From assembly GCF_040115645.1 (NCBI RefSeq), contig NC_089562.1, positions 3,348,001 to 3,412,000 on the forward strand: 64,000 nucleotides of DNA. Direction: 5' to 3'. Source of the DNA: Euwallacea fornicatus (Eukaryota; Arthropoda; Insecta; Coleoptera; Curculionidae). The position numbers and the translations under genes are program-made. Under the pieces are notes generated by a model. The model made no database searches and was not told the DNA's origin. It was given only the letters and a program-made list of their open reading frames with translations. Numbering within the stretch: the stretch's first letter is position 1; each line of letters begins with the position of its first letter. Below, piece by piece: positions 25,351 to 37,444 of this stretch.

Positions 25351-25649
25351 CTACCGATGGTGGACATGAGCACGGATAGGCTTCCACAGATCGTCAGCAT
25401 AAACGGTTCCAGAAAGTCCAAAAGTGGTAGCAGGAACGGTAGGAGGTCCGGCAACGGCCACTCCGTGGGCAAGATGGCTGAGACCCCAATAGGCAGCTGG
25501 AGCTAAAAAAACAAATATTAATTACTAGCATATATTGGTAGACTTTAATTGAATTTTTTTACCTGAGACCACACCACGTGCAGTCGCTGGCCCAACGATG
25601 ATGGTGTCTCCTTTGGATGGTCTAAGAGCAGCACCGTAAGCGGTGGGTC
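25351..25649 (-). CDS. Duplicated terminal exon pair of the cuticle gene (alternative 3' end)
   Basis: Two exon-like segments on the minus strand, 25649-25563 and 25502-25351, copy exons 4 and 5 of the gene next door. The first is 87 bases, exactly the length of exon 4, with AG acceptor and GT donor and phase 1 at both ends, and reads GPTAYGAALRPSKG...IIVGPATARGVVS. The second reads APAAYWGLSHLAHGVAVAGP, then TVPATTFGLSGTVYADDLW, ending VHHR and TAG. No own promoter, ATG or exons 1-3 were found here. The pair can therefore be an alternative C-terminus spliced from exon 3, or a leftover of partial duplication. The conserved frame and splice sites favour use. Confidence 0.62.
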
Positions 25650-26251
25650 CTAAAATTAAATAAGGTTAATCATCTGCTAAGAAGGACACGTTAAAGTGCA
25701 AGTCTACCGATAATAACAATATGTTACAGGTCCAACAACATACCTACTACAATACGAGAAACCAGGTGAGGGTTCATCAATCATTTTTGAAAATTTGCTT
25801 CTTCTAAATTTATAAATCCAAAGCTCAGATTTTTTTCTCGGTCATAGGCTTTTAAGGCTATTGATAAGTTGAGCGAAAATTATGTATGTATGTTTTGGAA
25901 ATTTATGGGAAGACGTTGCTGATTATCGTAGCAAGACAATAAAACTACTAAGAGAAATTAACGTAATTTTTCACCTTCAATAAATAGAGAGAGAAAATCT
26001 CCAAGTCATCGTCGAGCAAGAAAAAAATCCTTTTCAATCAGTTCTTTATTGAACACAATTCGCCTAATACAATAATATAAAAAACTATATACATTATATA
26101 TAAAACATATGTAGCATTCAGACTAGCTCAACTATTGCTGAAAACTTTCTAAAATATCCTCATGGAGGAAACAATTTTCCTCTAAAAAGATATTCGAAGA
26201 TTATTCATCAAGAGAGCACTATTTGTTTTGAGTGTTTTTATAGACAGTGTT

Positions 26252-27351
26252 TTACCAATGGTGGCCGTAACCATGGATATGGGTGGGTCCCCAGAGACCT
26301 TCAGCATGGATGGTTCCGGAAGGTCCACTGATGGTAGCTGGGACGGTGTGGGGCCCGGCAACGGTCACCCCATGGGCAAGCTGACCATGTCCCCATTCTA
26401 CAGCGGGAGCTAAATTAAATGAAACAATTAATTAATGATTAATTATGTTTGATTATTAAGATTTTTACCAATAACTGCATGATGCGCCACTGGTGCGATA
26501 AGAGCAGCGTGTCCAGCATGTGGGCCTACAATAGTTGCTCCATGGGTGGAAGGTCCTAATATCGTTGCATTACAACAATAGTGAAGTTATAACCGCAAAT
26601 AATTATGTTAGTAAAAACTAATAGAACAGCGAAGAACAAAGGCAAATATAAGTCATAAATAAGTTCCCCAATGATTAGCAAATAAATTTCCAACCACCAA
26701 GGTTACCGATATCCTCTATGATAATTAGGTCAACATCCTTACCAACAACGGCAGCGTGGTGGGCAACAGGTCCAACAACGGAAACATGCCCTTCACTTGG
26801 CCCAACAATAGAAGCTCCGTGTTCTACGGGTCCTACTACGGCGACTCCATGACTGGATGGTCCTAATTCTCACAAAATAAATTATCAAAGTTCCTTACAG
26901 GTGAACTTTGGACACTTACCAACGACGCTAACATCATGAGAAATGGGCCCAGCTAGGACAGACCCATGGTGAGCAACGGGTGCCACAAGGGCCAAACCTT
27001 GTCCATGTCCCCACCCGCTAGGGACAGCGTAGGCGACCGATAGAGTGGCAAGAACGACGATCTATACAAAAGATTTGTTTTTCTATTACATATAAAACAT
27101 TTTAAAAACTGAAATGGTAAAAACAAGAAGCGCCGGTATTAGAATGGAGGATTTTAACATTGTTTACGATAAAAAAAAATTAGACAAGATCTTATAAAAA
27201 ACGTCCCTTAAACTTGGATAAATCCTACATATTTTCTCATAACTTTGACGGTTTTTGAGATTGTTAATTTAATTCGTTTTTTTTTTTTTAATTAGTTTTA
27301 CATTTTCCATTCGTACATCTCAAAAATTTCAAAACTTACCAAACCGTTCAT
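26252..27351 (-). CDS. Secreted cuticle-type protein, GP-H repeat with retinin-like C-terminus
   Basis: Five exons on the minus strand: 27351-27340, 27061-26920, 26862-26743, 26555-26469 and 26409-26252, all with AG/GT borders. The first junction is phase 0 and the rest are phase 1. Product 172 residues. The start MNGLIVVLATLSVAYAVPSG is a signal peptide interrupted by the first intron, a layout common in insect cuticle genes. The body repeats a unit like VVGP(V/S).HG/HH (for example AVVGPVEHGASIVGP, SVVGPVAHHAAVVG). The last exon has AGPHTVPATISGPSGTIHAE, weakly like retinin-type insect surface proteins, and ends HIHGYGHHW. It is probably laid down in cuticle; whether it is a true retinin-family member needs a profile search. 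Exons 3 and 4 begin with the same GPS.HG unit, suggesting growth by exon duplication. Confidence 0.88.
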
Positions 27352-27417
27352 TTTAAAGGATTGTATCTTGTCTGAAGAGCTGAACTTGACTGTACCCTAG
27401 TGAGGGGGCACACCTCG

Positions 27418-27425
27418 TATATATA
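27418..27425 (-). promoter_or_regulatory. TATA box of the cuticle gene
   Basis: TATATATA lies about 65 bases upstream of the ATG at 27351, so a start of transcription about 30 bases downstream of the box leaves a short 5' UTR. Strong TATA boxes are usual for stage-specific cuticle genes. Confidence 0.7.
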
Positions 27426-27429
27426 GATC

Positions 27430-30340
27430 GAACTATGACCTTCAGTTCAGTACACACGGAATTGAAATTGCAGAAAAAATCTAAATTGGTAACAGTACCT
27501 ATCGGCAGTCAATTACATCATTGAAATAATAATAAGGTACTACGCCCAGTTCCTAGATCGGTACGGTAATAATTTTCGGGGAGAACGGAAAAGTGAGAAG
27601 GAAGTTCTTTCACCCGGGATTTCAAGGGTACGATGAAGGTACGAAATGAGGTCCAAAAACGCTAGTCATTCATGATTAAAGCTTAAAAATTCAATTTACA
27701 TGCCAGTTTTTAATTTTAATTTTTTCGCAATAATTACAGTGCATAAGCTACCTTATTATGTATATTATTGTATATCATAGTTGCTGTTGTTTTTGCGTCA
27801 GTCAAGCAAAGTGTAATGTATATAAACACAAAGAAATAGTAATTACGCAAAAAGAGTACAATTGAAAGGCGCGTAAATTCATTGATTAAAGATATTAATT
27901 AAATTTAAAAGTTTGAAGCTTGTGGCGACATCTTACAATTGTACTTCCAATATATTTTGAATGTTTTTGCACTTGTTTTATATCTACTTCGACGATGAAC
28001 TAAGTTTTACAATATAGCGGATAGATGGCGAAAGGTATTTCTCGACAACCTGGTGAACAGAAGATTATCTTAACGCTCTACATAAGTTAAAATGTGTTAT
28101 ACTTTTGTCTTTTAATGCCACTCTTTACAACTTCTGGTAACTTTACCAGTGAGATAGTCTCCATTGATACAACAAAATCAGAGCAGAGTATTGGTCAATA
28201 TCTCCATGACTTTATTTCTATTTATTAAAATAAAACATCTTACCGGCAAAGCTACCAAGAATTTATAACACCAGGTAAGACCTAATTCATAAAATAAAAT
28301 GCACTTAAGGACTCTTTGTAGCGAGGAAATTTTGCTAAGATTTTTTTGACTTCTATTGTGTGCATTATATTTGATCAAAAGTATTTCTATCAGTGGTATA
28401 TATTTATTTTCAAGTGACGATTGGTTATTCAAGATTTTTTGAGGAAACAAAATTTCAACGGGTTTTTCCGCCGAAAAACACTTTATTTGGTTGAGAAAAA
28501 CATTTTAAGCTTGTTTGGTTGCTTAAACCAAGAGCGTCATATTAACTTATTCCAAAACATATCAGGCTTTTTAAATTACGGAATGTAAGAGAGCCCGCAC
28601 ATATGCATAAAGCCTATAAGTGGAAACACGTATTCTCAGGTTGCTCAACGTACTCCTTCCATTTGCCTCATTCCATTTACAACCTTTTTGCTCAACCGCA
28701 CTCACTTTTTCCATTTCCGATATTATTATTCAAAAGTATGTATTACGTCTCCGACTTTTTGGAGGAACGGTAGTCTTAGATAAATTTCCACTAGTGCTGA
28801 GTAAAAAATTGAGATAGATGAAAGGTAAATTTTGTCAAGGGTAAATAAAAACTAAAAAAAAATCACTTCACGAGTTCTAAAATTATCCTATTGCACCAAT
28901 AGGATTTACAAACATGATCCCCCTAATTATTATTTCAAGCATCTTATGTCACTGCCTTTCATTTTGCACATGAGTTTTAGAGATTTATGATTTATATTAT
29001 GAAAAAACAGTAGTAAAATTCGAACGCGTATCAACCACGTATTTAAAAGGGACACTTAGTCTATGATCACGATGGTAGAGCTAGTCCACTTATTACAATG
29101 TTTTTGAAATACTGAACTAGATTCTTCAAAAATGAATATTAAATAGGTACCCTGTTTCGTATATACAGGGCGATATTTGAGTTAAAAATTTTTTGACCCT
29201 CAATTGTGTTTTCAAGTTTTTAAGTATTCAAAAAAGTGAAAATGGGATCTTGAGGATTTTGTAAATATTTGGAATCCACCACAGTCACTAATTTCTTTCA
29301 ATGTAGTATAGTTCAGCACTATAAAGGTATTGATAAAAAATGATCTTGTACTTGTTACGGCGCATTTTTTTTAAGTAGAGAAATGCATAGTTTTAATCTC
29401 AGATGTACTAAAAACTTTATACTTTAAAATTATTAGTTTATTTTCAAAACAGCCTTCAATAATATCATGAAAACAACGTCAACTTCATGATTGAATCAAC
29501 AATCTTTCAAACGGACTGATGAACGTCCATGTCGTGCAGTACCACTTTAACTCGGTTTCAAAATTCTCATTTTCGTAATTTACCTTAAGATTACGCAACA
29601 TCCAGGTGAGCTAAAACGTATTCGCTCCTAACCACTTCAAACCTCATTGATATTTCTACGGGTTCGACATTCCACCGTTGATCTAATTGTATCATTACCA
29701 ATAACTTACTGTATGATCGATATTTGCTAATTTTAGGGCATAATAGATGATTAATGAATCCCAAATCGTCTTTAGGTGAACTAAAAGGCTTTTGTTTGCA
29801 GGCCAAAGTTTCCTGCTGTAAGAAATCGATTTGTGATGTCTATTGCTTGCCATAGACATCAGAGGATAACACAAATTTCAGGCAACTTTAAAAGGCATTT
29901 TATCGATGTATCTCAATGATGTGTTAAGTGGCTCGTGTTTTTGTTGCCGATGCTGCAAGTTTGAAAAGTCATTATGTAAACCCCGTAGCACTCTTTTTTT
30001 ATCCAGAATGAACTTAAAAAGAAAAAAGATCTGGCATTTATTAATTTTTTCAATAAATCGAGGACCTCAGTAATTAGCGAACTCACGCCAAGGACAGACT
30101 TGGTTGTTGTTACATGTTCTTCTCATACACCCAAACTCCGTGATGCATTTCAAAGCGCCTCGGTCATGCAATAAAGCATTTCATATATAAATTAGTATCA
30201 CATATGCCGCTTGGCTAAATTGAGGCAAAACGAACTTGGAAATATTTCTCTGTAGAAAGAAGTTTTTAGTTTTATCCTAATTGGGGGAGGTACAAATTAG
30301 GTTCAAAGAGATAATAATTCACCACCTGTTTGTTTCCAAT
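27430..30340. other. Upstream region of the cuticle gene; no other gene
   Basis: Contains only short frames. ACAGGG-containing sequence at about 29150-29170 (CCTGTTTCGTATATACAGGG) is a small inverted repeat of the sort that borders old insect repeats. No coding or RNA feature was recognised. Confidence 0.4.
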
Positions 30341-30347
30341 TTTCCAG

Positions 30348-30500
30348 AGTTGGACGATTGAAGACGCAGGCGCAACGCCGAATACGGCGCCAAAGACGCC
30401 TCGACTCTCTGGATTAACAAGAAGTTCTTCAGCTGTCGAACGACGCGGTTAACACGCTCGGACTAGACCGGACCACGTTCTCCGATTGCGACGACGGAAG
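30348..30500 (+). CDS. Possible cassette exon with an in-frame stop, unrecognised
   Basis: A GC-richer island is bordered by a good acceptor (TTTCCAATTTTCCAG) and a donor (GGAAG|GTGATA). It is 153 bases, a multiple of three. In the phase-2 frame it reads VGRLKTQAQRRIRRQRRLDS, LD, a TAA, then QEVLQLSNDAVNTLGLD and RTTFSDCDDG, leaving two bases. The second half in particular has a coding look. The single stop at 30417 means inclusion would truncate the product (a poison exon), or that the exon is untranslated or broken. The phase-0 frame is also open for 34 codons. No family was recognised. Confidence 0.35.
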
Positions 30501-33500
30501 GTGATAACAGCTTCTTCGTCCACGATGACACAGTAATTAAACCAATGCTTTCCTTTTTGTTATCAATACGCACCTAGGATGGGTTTTTCTTTCCGCATTA
30601 GAGCACTCTCACACGTGCCTGTAAATAGGTTTGCTTTGAGGGACATGGTGAGTTATAATTTAACCATTTGCATGCTCAACAACTCATTACATTCCCCAGC
30701 AACTTATTTCGTCAGAAAGCGAGGTGTTCCCTCAAAGATATTTATGCCAACACTATTTTTAGACGTAACAGTTCCACTTCTTTAATTTCGCCCCGACCAA
30801 TCCTTTGACACACCTTAAAGGTCGCCGTTTAGGGTCTTGGGGATGGAATCGGCTAAATATAGGGCGGATTAGGGAGATCTAGGTTTGATAAGCGGGCCTG
30901 ATTGTATCGGTCTTTATGTTTCTTTGTGAAAGCAAAAAAAGCGTGAGGATTGTCCATTGCGTTAAATTATTTTTGCCAATTTTTACTAACATCGATGTAT
31001 GTATGAACATTTTAAAAAAGAAAATTTGATGGAGTTTTTGCTGGAACCGGCGAAATTAAGTTTCAATATCGAATTGTTATGAAACGAGACGCAAAACTGC
31101 AGAAAGAAATTGTTCCAACAGTCTTGGCCTCGATCGCTCTAGATGATGCGTATACTTTGAAATTTCAAATTGCAATAGAATTATCTAAATGCAGAAAAGG
31201 CCGGAGAGAAGTAAGCCCTAAATTCATTTAGTCTTACTTGTATTAACAAACAATTCTTCGCTGGTACTGAAACCAGGCTCAAAGTTTCAGTTTTTTTCAC
31301 ATCGGTCTAAATGTTGGAACTTGAAATTCGAGCTTACGCTCTCAAGTATGTGAAATAATTACAATTTCGAACGTTGTGGGATTTAATCATGACGCCAAAG
31401 CTAATCAGGTTGAAATGGGGTAATTGGGGAAAGGGTTCAATAAGTGTGATGGTGAGATAAGGAACGCGAAAATTAACTTTAGGAAATGCGATCCGCTTGG
31501 AAATTCTTAGCCGCGTTCAGGCATTTTTCCTGCATAAAACATAATATTTACGTACAAAGAATGATTGTTCGACAAATGTACTAATAAACTGGAGGTTTAC
31601 GACTAAAATTATTTTTCTACAAGAATTAAGATAAATGACAAACAGCATGCGACTTGCCGAAGCTCCTTTTTAGAATTTCAAATATTTTAAATTCAATTTT
31701 AAAACATATTCATTCCACAAATCAACTTTGGAACCCTAAAAAACAGATATCTTGATTGACAAAAACGTTTGGACAATTTTCACAATAATTTGAAAATAAC
31801 GTAATCCGGAGTGTTCGACAAGCTTGCCCGCATTACGCAACTCTATTTTGAAACATTGTTTTCTATGATAAAACTTACAAAAAAATAATTTTTCTACAAT
31901 ATAATTGAGACGTTAAATAGGAGCAAACGATGGTCATCTAAATAATATAATTAGAACTATAAAGAATTAATACCTTTCATGACCCTTATTTTGCTTATAG
32001 CCTTCGATTATTAATGGGTTTTTTTCTCATTTCGAATCGTACCACGAAAATATGAGATTATTTTTGTGGAAAATTCCATGGTACATGTTGCTTTTAGGGT
32101 AACTGCACATTTCTCAAAATTTGTAATAAAAGTCGTCGTTTCACTTTTAGGCCCCTGATTTCAATTATTCAAAGATTTCGTCGGTCATCTTAAACGTTGT
32201 GAAACGGAATTAAGGGTCAGGTTATTACACTCAGAACTTCAGTGGTATACCCAGTCTTTAGGCGTGGCTGCAAATGAAATAAAAAATAGTTTGGTAAGCT
32301 GAATGACACAAAACCGGCGTACGTCGGCACATGCCCGACGAATCCTTGCTCCCAAAATAGCATCGCATATCTTATTTCTAATGTGTTTTGCATAGCCAAA
32401 AAACCATTCTATAACAATCAATTTGAAAATTTATATTTTTGTTATTCACAAAGTGAAAAAGATATAAATTTTTTTTTTTGAAACGTTGCGTATTTTAGTT
32501 CATTTATTGTACCTTTTGATAATGTTATGTGAAGTAACGCTTGAGTAACATTTGCATAACATTATGATTACGTTACATTCAACTACGCATTTTTGGGAAT
32601 TACGTACGTGAGTATAGATTTGTACGTAAAACAAATGTTAATAAAATGTTGCCATTTATTAGGTTAATCAACAAACCAATCAATCCAGACTCATTTTCGA
32701 CTGTCATGCATTAACATCATGCATAAATCCGTTCAATTTTGACGTATCTACCGAAATCGACTGAAAGTTTTTTTTTACGTGCTTTCAGCTTTAATCTTGC
32801 TATTGAACTCAAGTTTCGACTCGTTCCAAGGTCGTTGACATCACAAATCACTTTTCCAACCTTCTTTACTTGCAACAAAACAACACACCTCTAAATTGTG
32901 CTTTAGCATGTCGTATAAGTAAATTAAAGATCGTTCCTGGAAATCTGAATTTCAGTGTTGATCGTCTAATCGATTTTCTTAGAACAAACATCGCGTGTTC
33001 TTTACGAAACATTGCCAAAAAGAAAAAACCTTATTTCTAATGATCGATTCAACCCATAGCTTGCATTATTAAGTGAAAGGAAGCTCCCTTTTTGTTATCT
33101 TTTCAGGTTTGATAAGTTTTTGGATTGTTTTGAAGGTGCGCGAATTGTTTTTCTATCCAGAAAAGTTAAAAGATAATTTGTAGCTTAGCGGTCATTTACA
33201 ATTCAAGGGTTAAGGTTACAGCTAGCAGTGGGTTGGACTTAGTTGTTTTATATAATTAATTCATAGATAGACTGGAATTCAGCTTCGAACAGGTGGCACC
33301 TAATTTATTGTGTTCACATTTGCATATCACAATTTGACTAATAATATAATAACGATACTTCGATAATTTCACATTTTGCATGCAACGACGATACCGTACT
33401 TTAATGTCAAGGCAAGTTTTGCACGAGCTTATCGATTTTATTCTAGAATGGGCAAGTTGATAATAAATAGAACACCTCGCTTTTATTCTATTTAAAATGT

Positions 33501-35194
33501 GTGGGGGTGAAGCCGAGCACTCAAGTTGGGTGTATTCATATTTTAATGTGTTGCGTATATTGAGATTACAATAATAGGGCGAAAAGTTCGTTTTGACAGC
33601 AAATGCTAGAGACATGTAACATGGGGATGGATTATTATTTAAGGATCTCATCTCGCGTCTCTAAATGTAGTCATGCGCATTGATAAATCATAATAATTAA
33701 GTAAGAACCGGTGCCAATTCCGTAGTAGTTGGTATTATTTATCTCCTTTTCACCTTTTACCCCACAAATTTCGATTTCGCAAAAAAGGCACTTTTCACAT
33801 GCTTATTAAATGCGCCAAAGTGCAAGATTATTACTTTCAAAATTTCTGTCCCGCATGCTCCTTTTATCTGGATGGCTACAGATCAATTTTTTCTTTTTAG
33901 CTAAAGGACTTAAACCCTTTCAATTCGTTTTTTATTATTTAATAATTTCGCTTTCTATTCTCTAATCTACTGCCCGCGCCAATAATTTTAACTATTCTTT
34001 CCCTAAACATAGTTTGCTTTTAGTGGGAGGATTGTGTGCTTTTAAAATAGCTGCTGCAAGCCCTCAAATATTTTAAACACACGTGTGTCCTCTAATTCAA
34101 TTACTCCTTATTTATTATTTTATTTTTAGATTTATCAATAATTGTGTGTGTTGTACTTCTAGTTTATTTATTCTTCTCTAATCGTAGTTCGATACACTGA
34201 AATACCAGGTTTTCATGATCTCGGTTTTAACGCTGGAAAATACAACTTCTTACACATATTCGATGATGTCTAAATATTTTCTCTAGTCCATTTTCTATGC
34301 TTCCGAATTCGGATTATCAAAGATTTTCTGTCCCTTCTTCTCCTCCAAATCTAGTCAATGCAATTAAAACGTGATTTCATCGCTCCAAAAATGTTAGTGT
34401 CACGTGGTTCGCTTTTATGGGGCAACGGTAAATTTCTTTAATGTTGAAACGAGAATGTGTTCTCTATTCCACTTTCTACGCACCTGATTTCAATTACCCG
34501 AATATTTCTTTTCTCTTTTCTAAACCTCGATAAGCACACCGACGTGTCGCGTTTTTACTTTGGGAATTTTAGCGGCGCCTCCAGTCCTTATGGGTAACTA
34601 CAGGTTAAAACACAACTCAACTTGGGTGTTTTCAATTCACGACTTCATGAATCATAAAGCCCCACTTTGCATACCCCTGGTTTTCAACATAGTTAGATGG
34701 AACTTAGATTTCCATTTGAAACAGTGGCGTAGGTTTTTATATGAATTTAGGAATACTGTTGTATTTGACCAAATTAAATTCTTTAATTATGAATGACTAT
34801 TTTTAACGTCCCTCGAGGGTCGAAGGGTGTCAAAAGTCTTATGTTGATCTTCGGCTCGTGCCGATTTTGCAGACAAAACGCACTGCCTATCCTGACCTAA
34901 ATTCCTGATTACATGGATTAACGTACCTACACGAAAATCAATTACTAACCTATTGAAGCTGGTTTAAATATTTATTATTTTCTGTATTTTCGCAAATGGT
35001 TTTCATGCATAATAAATCTGCAACAATCGTAACGCTATCAACGTTTCCTCATTAGTATTACACAACACTTAGAGCTATTTTAAGAACGCTTTAACACCCT
35101 TTTCAAATCCGAATTTTCAATCCTTTCTTGAGCGCTATCCAAGACTAAAGCGAACGGGTAACTCTTTAAGAATTAATTGTAATTCTAATAAAAT
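30501..35194. other. No supported gene
   Basis: Frames up to 131 residues (33256-33651, minus) occur, but none has a recognisable domain. Nothing else was recognised until the ATG exon at 35195. Confidence 0.4.
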
Positions 35195-35442
35195 ATGGAT
35201 TCATCAATAAAATTATGTTCTTTAAGCGGATACGAAGGTGACGAAGAGTCAGGTGCCAGTTCCTGCAGTCTGCAACAATACACCAGCCCTTATAGAGAGA
35301 TACGAGCCCTTCGATTAGAGACAGATCGTTGTGGCCTACCATGGACTACAGATACTTCTGAGAAGTTTATCGTTTGTGCCTTGCCTGACCACAATTTCAA
35401 ATATATTGAAGATTTAAGGATTAGGAAGGATCCTATAACTCG
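35195..35442 (+). CDS. Alternative first coding exon A (probable N-terminus of the SMS-family gene)
   Basis: ATG with a TAA one codon away in the same frame upstream, then 82 codons that look coding: MDSSIKLCSLSGYEGDEESG, then SSCSLQQYTSPYREIRALRL, ending IRKDPIT plus two bases. A strong donor (CTCG|GTAAGT) follows in phase 2. The next exon on this strand that accepts phase 2 and continues open is at 61428, where the joined codon would be CGA (Arg) followed by MVLEPKF. The peptide has no signal sequence or membrane segment and no family I recognise; it would be a cytosolic extension. The link to 61428 is inferred from phase alone, and the FLYWCH genes would then lie in its intron. Confidence 0.6.
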
Positions 35443-36632
35443 GTAAGTTAAACCCTCAGTCCTTTTTCGAATACATTTTATAAAAATCCATTTACCATTG
35501 TGGGTTTATTGGCAGTGTACAAACAAAACCATTGTCCGGATCCGTCGGTTTTCTTAAGAGCTTGTAAAACTGTTTATTGATGCCAATTTCTGAGTAATAA
35601 CTAATGCAAAAAATATGCTGGTCCTTTCATTTTAGGCATTTGTATACACAAAAACATTGGCACAATTCACCTTAAATGTCTTTTAAACAGGATTAGGACA
35701 AGCGCATTTTATTGATGGCTATAGTTACAATAGTACTGAAAAGCCCGACTTCTTTGAACATTTTTATTACTACCTAAATTTATACCTCCTTGCAGACAAG
35801 GATAACCATTTGTTAAATTAGGAGGTGTTACCAGGATATCAAAACGATGGCTGGAAGATCATTTAGTGAGCTCTCCTATCTTAAAGAACCTAGGAGAGGC
35901 ACGATCGAAAACCAATTTAAAATTTTAGTTCCTAGTCGATAAATAACGAATCATTCCCCGCTCTATGTTTATAAAGTTTTCTCGTTTTTTTTTTTATAAT
36001 CTGCCCTAGAACTCCTTCAATAACATTTTGCAACACTTACAAAAGACGAATTACGATTAAATTTAAAATTCGAACATAAAAAAGTTCCTCTAGAATGCAG
36101 TTGAAAAATGAATAAAAAATAGGCCCAATTATTGCTCTCTATTGGTCGTGACTCGACCACGACATCTTTTTTATGCAAATAAACTTTATGATATTATGAT
36201 TCCATACCAAATTCGTACATTTTTAAATGGACCGGGAAGTAGAGTGCAGCTTTTCTTGATACGTCTCTGGATTGTACCCTTCTGCTGAAATTTGCCATCT
36301 ATTAACTCAAATAATGGCTCATGCTGGGATTCATAGATAATTAACATTAATGCAAATGTTTCGAATGGAATAATCGATGCTTAAAAACTTAAAACCTAAT
36401 TATGTGTCTGTTTCGGATATCTTCCACCTAAGTATAACAGGTAGTGTCAACGATGTAGTCATATTGAAGCGCTCAAATCTCAATAAGGCTATGTACAATT
36501 GTTTTTATCTTCGACACCATAAACTCCTTAAACACATTTTTAATAACTTTTGTCTTGCCACATGTCTCTATATCTTAAAATAAAAAAATGAATGGGGGTG
36601 CTCATTACCATTCCATCCCTGTACAAATCGGT

Positions 36633-36656
36633 CGAGAGAGAGAGAGAGAGAGAGAG
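36633..36656. repeat. (GA)n microsatellite
   Basis: About 12 GA units, seen directly, at the 5' edge of the duplicated block that carries FLYWCH gene 1. Confidence 0.95.
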
Positions 36657-36875
36657 GGAAGAGCATTCAATTCGTCAAACGCGAGCCACTAAATTTGGGT
36701 ACTACCTAAACAAGGTATTTATTGCCCACCCTGAATTTTGACTAAGGAACGGAACAAATTGAAATACAGGTCATTTCGGCAAATTTGAGTACTTTCGGTT
36801 ACTAAGTGGGGACCTTGTGCAAATCTAAAATTAGGATTTATGGTCATCCCTTGATTCCAACCTACCACTTTTGTC

Positions 36876-37097
36876 GTGTCTGCTGCCGTGAACGTTTGTG
36901 ATATTCAAACCCGATTTCCATCTCACATTATGACAGTCATTAGATTGGATGGTGTCATCTACAAAAAACATCACGACTTGATGACCAACTCTGGAAGCGT
37001 GTTTTTGTGCAAAGTGCCTGGATGTTCTGTGAAAGTGATAATATACTACGAGAAACATGAAGTGCGGAAGGTCGGAAGACACAACCACATAAAGTGA
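36876..37097 (+). CDS. FLYWCH-type zinc-finger protein 1 (truncated tandem copy)
   Basis: The open frame gives 73 residues; the part aligned with its neighbours starts at the internal ATG at 36930. From there it has Y11, F25, C27, C32, H51 and H53 (FLCKVPGC ... RHNH), at exactly the positions seen in the copy at 38902, and this C-x4-C ... H-x-H pattern is that of a FLYWCH finger, a DNA- or protein-binding fold common in insect chromatin proteins. The frame stops right after the finger. Downstream DNA (37181-37200, GATTTTGAAAAGAAGTTGCG) still matches the coiled-coil coding part of copy 2, so the stop is a lesion. Poly(A) signal at 37439. Either a finger-only protein or a decaying copy. Confidence 0.65.
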   Translation: MSAAVNVCDIQTRFPSHIMTVIRLDGVIYKKHHDLMTNSGSVFLCKVPGCSVKVIIYYEKHEVRKVGRHNHIK

Positions 37098-37438
37098 AGT
37101 AAGACAATTACAGCTCGAGAAAGGTACATGATGGTAAATTTTAAGGGACAAGAAGCAAATGGTACAGCACCGAAAACTGTGATTTTGAAAAGAAGTTGCG
37201 TGCTTTGGGGCAGAAGTCGCACTATTTTAATTAGGAGCTATTTGGGAACTGGTGGATGTTATGGCGCCAAGAAAATGTTTAGTTTGTAACAAGGCCTTTA
37301 TTTAAAAATTATTATTAAATAGTAGTTTTGCAGAAATGTACCTATCCTTCATGATTTACATTACTAATACTCTTGTAAATATTAATAATATTAAGAATAG
37401 TAATAAAATATAATTGTAATTTTAATTTTGTCTATTGA

Positions 37439-37444
37439 AATAAA
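37439..37444 (+). terminator. Poly(A) signal AATAAA for FLYWCH copy 1
   Basis: AATAAA in the sequence TATTGAAATAAA, a context shared with the signal of copy 2 at 39482. Another AATAAA lies at 37402. Confidence 0.6.

Noticed and set aside
26228..26413. Plus-strand frame over the cuticle gene
   Set aside because: Antisense of cuticle exon 5.
33256..33651. 131-residue minus-strand frame with many cysteines
   Set aside because: Cysteines show no regular spacing; no signal peptide or domain.
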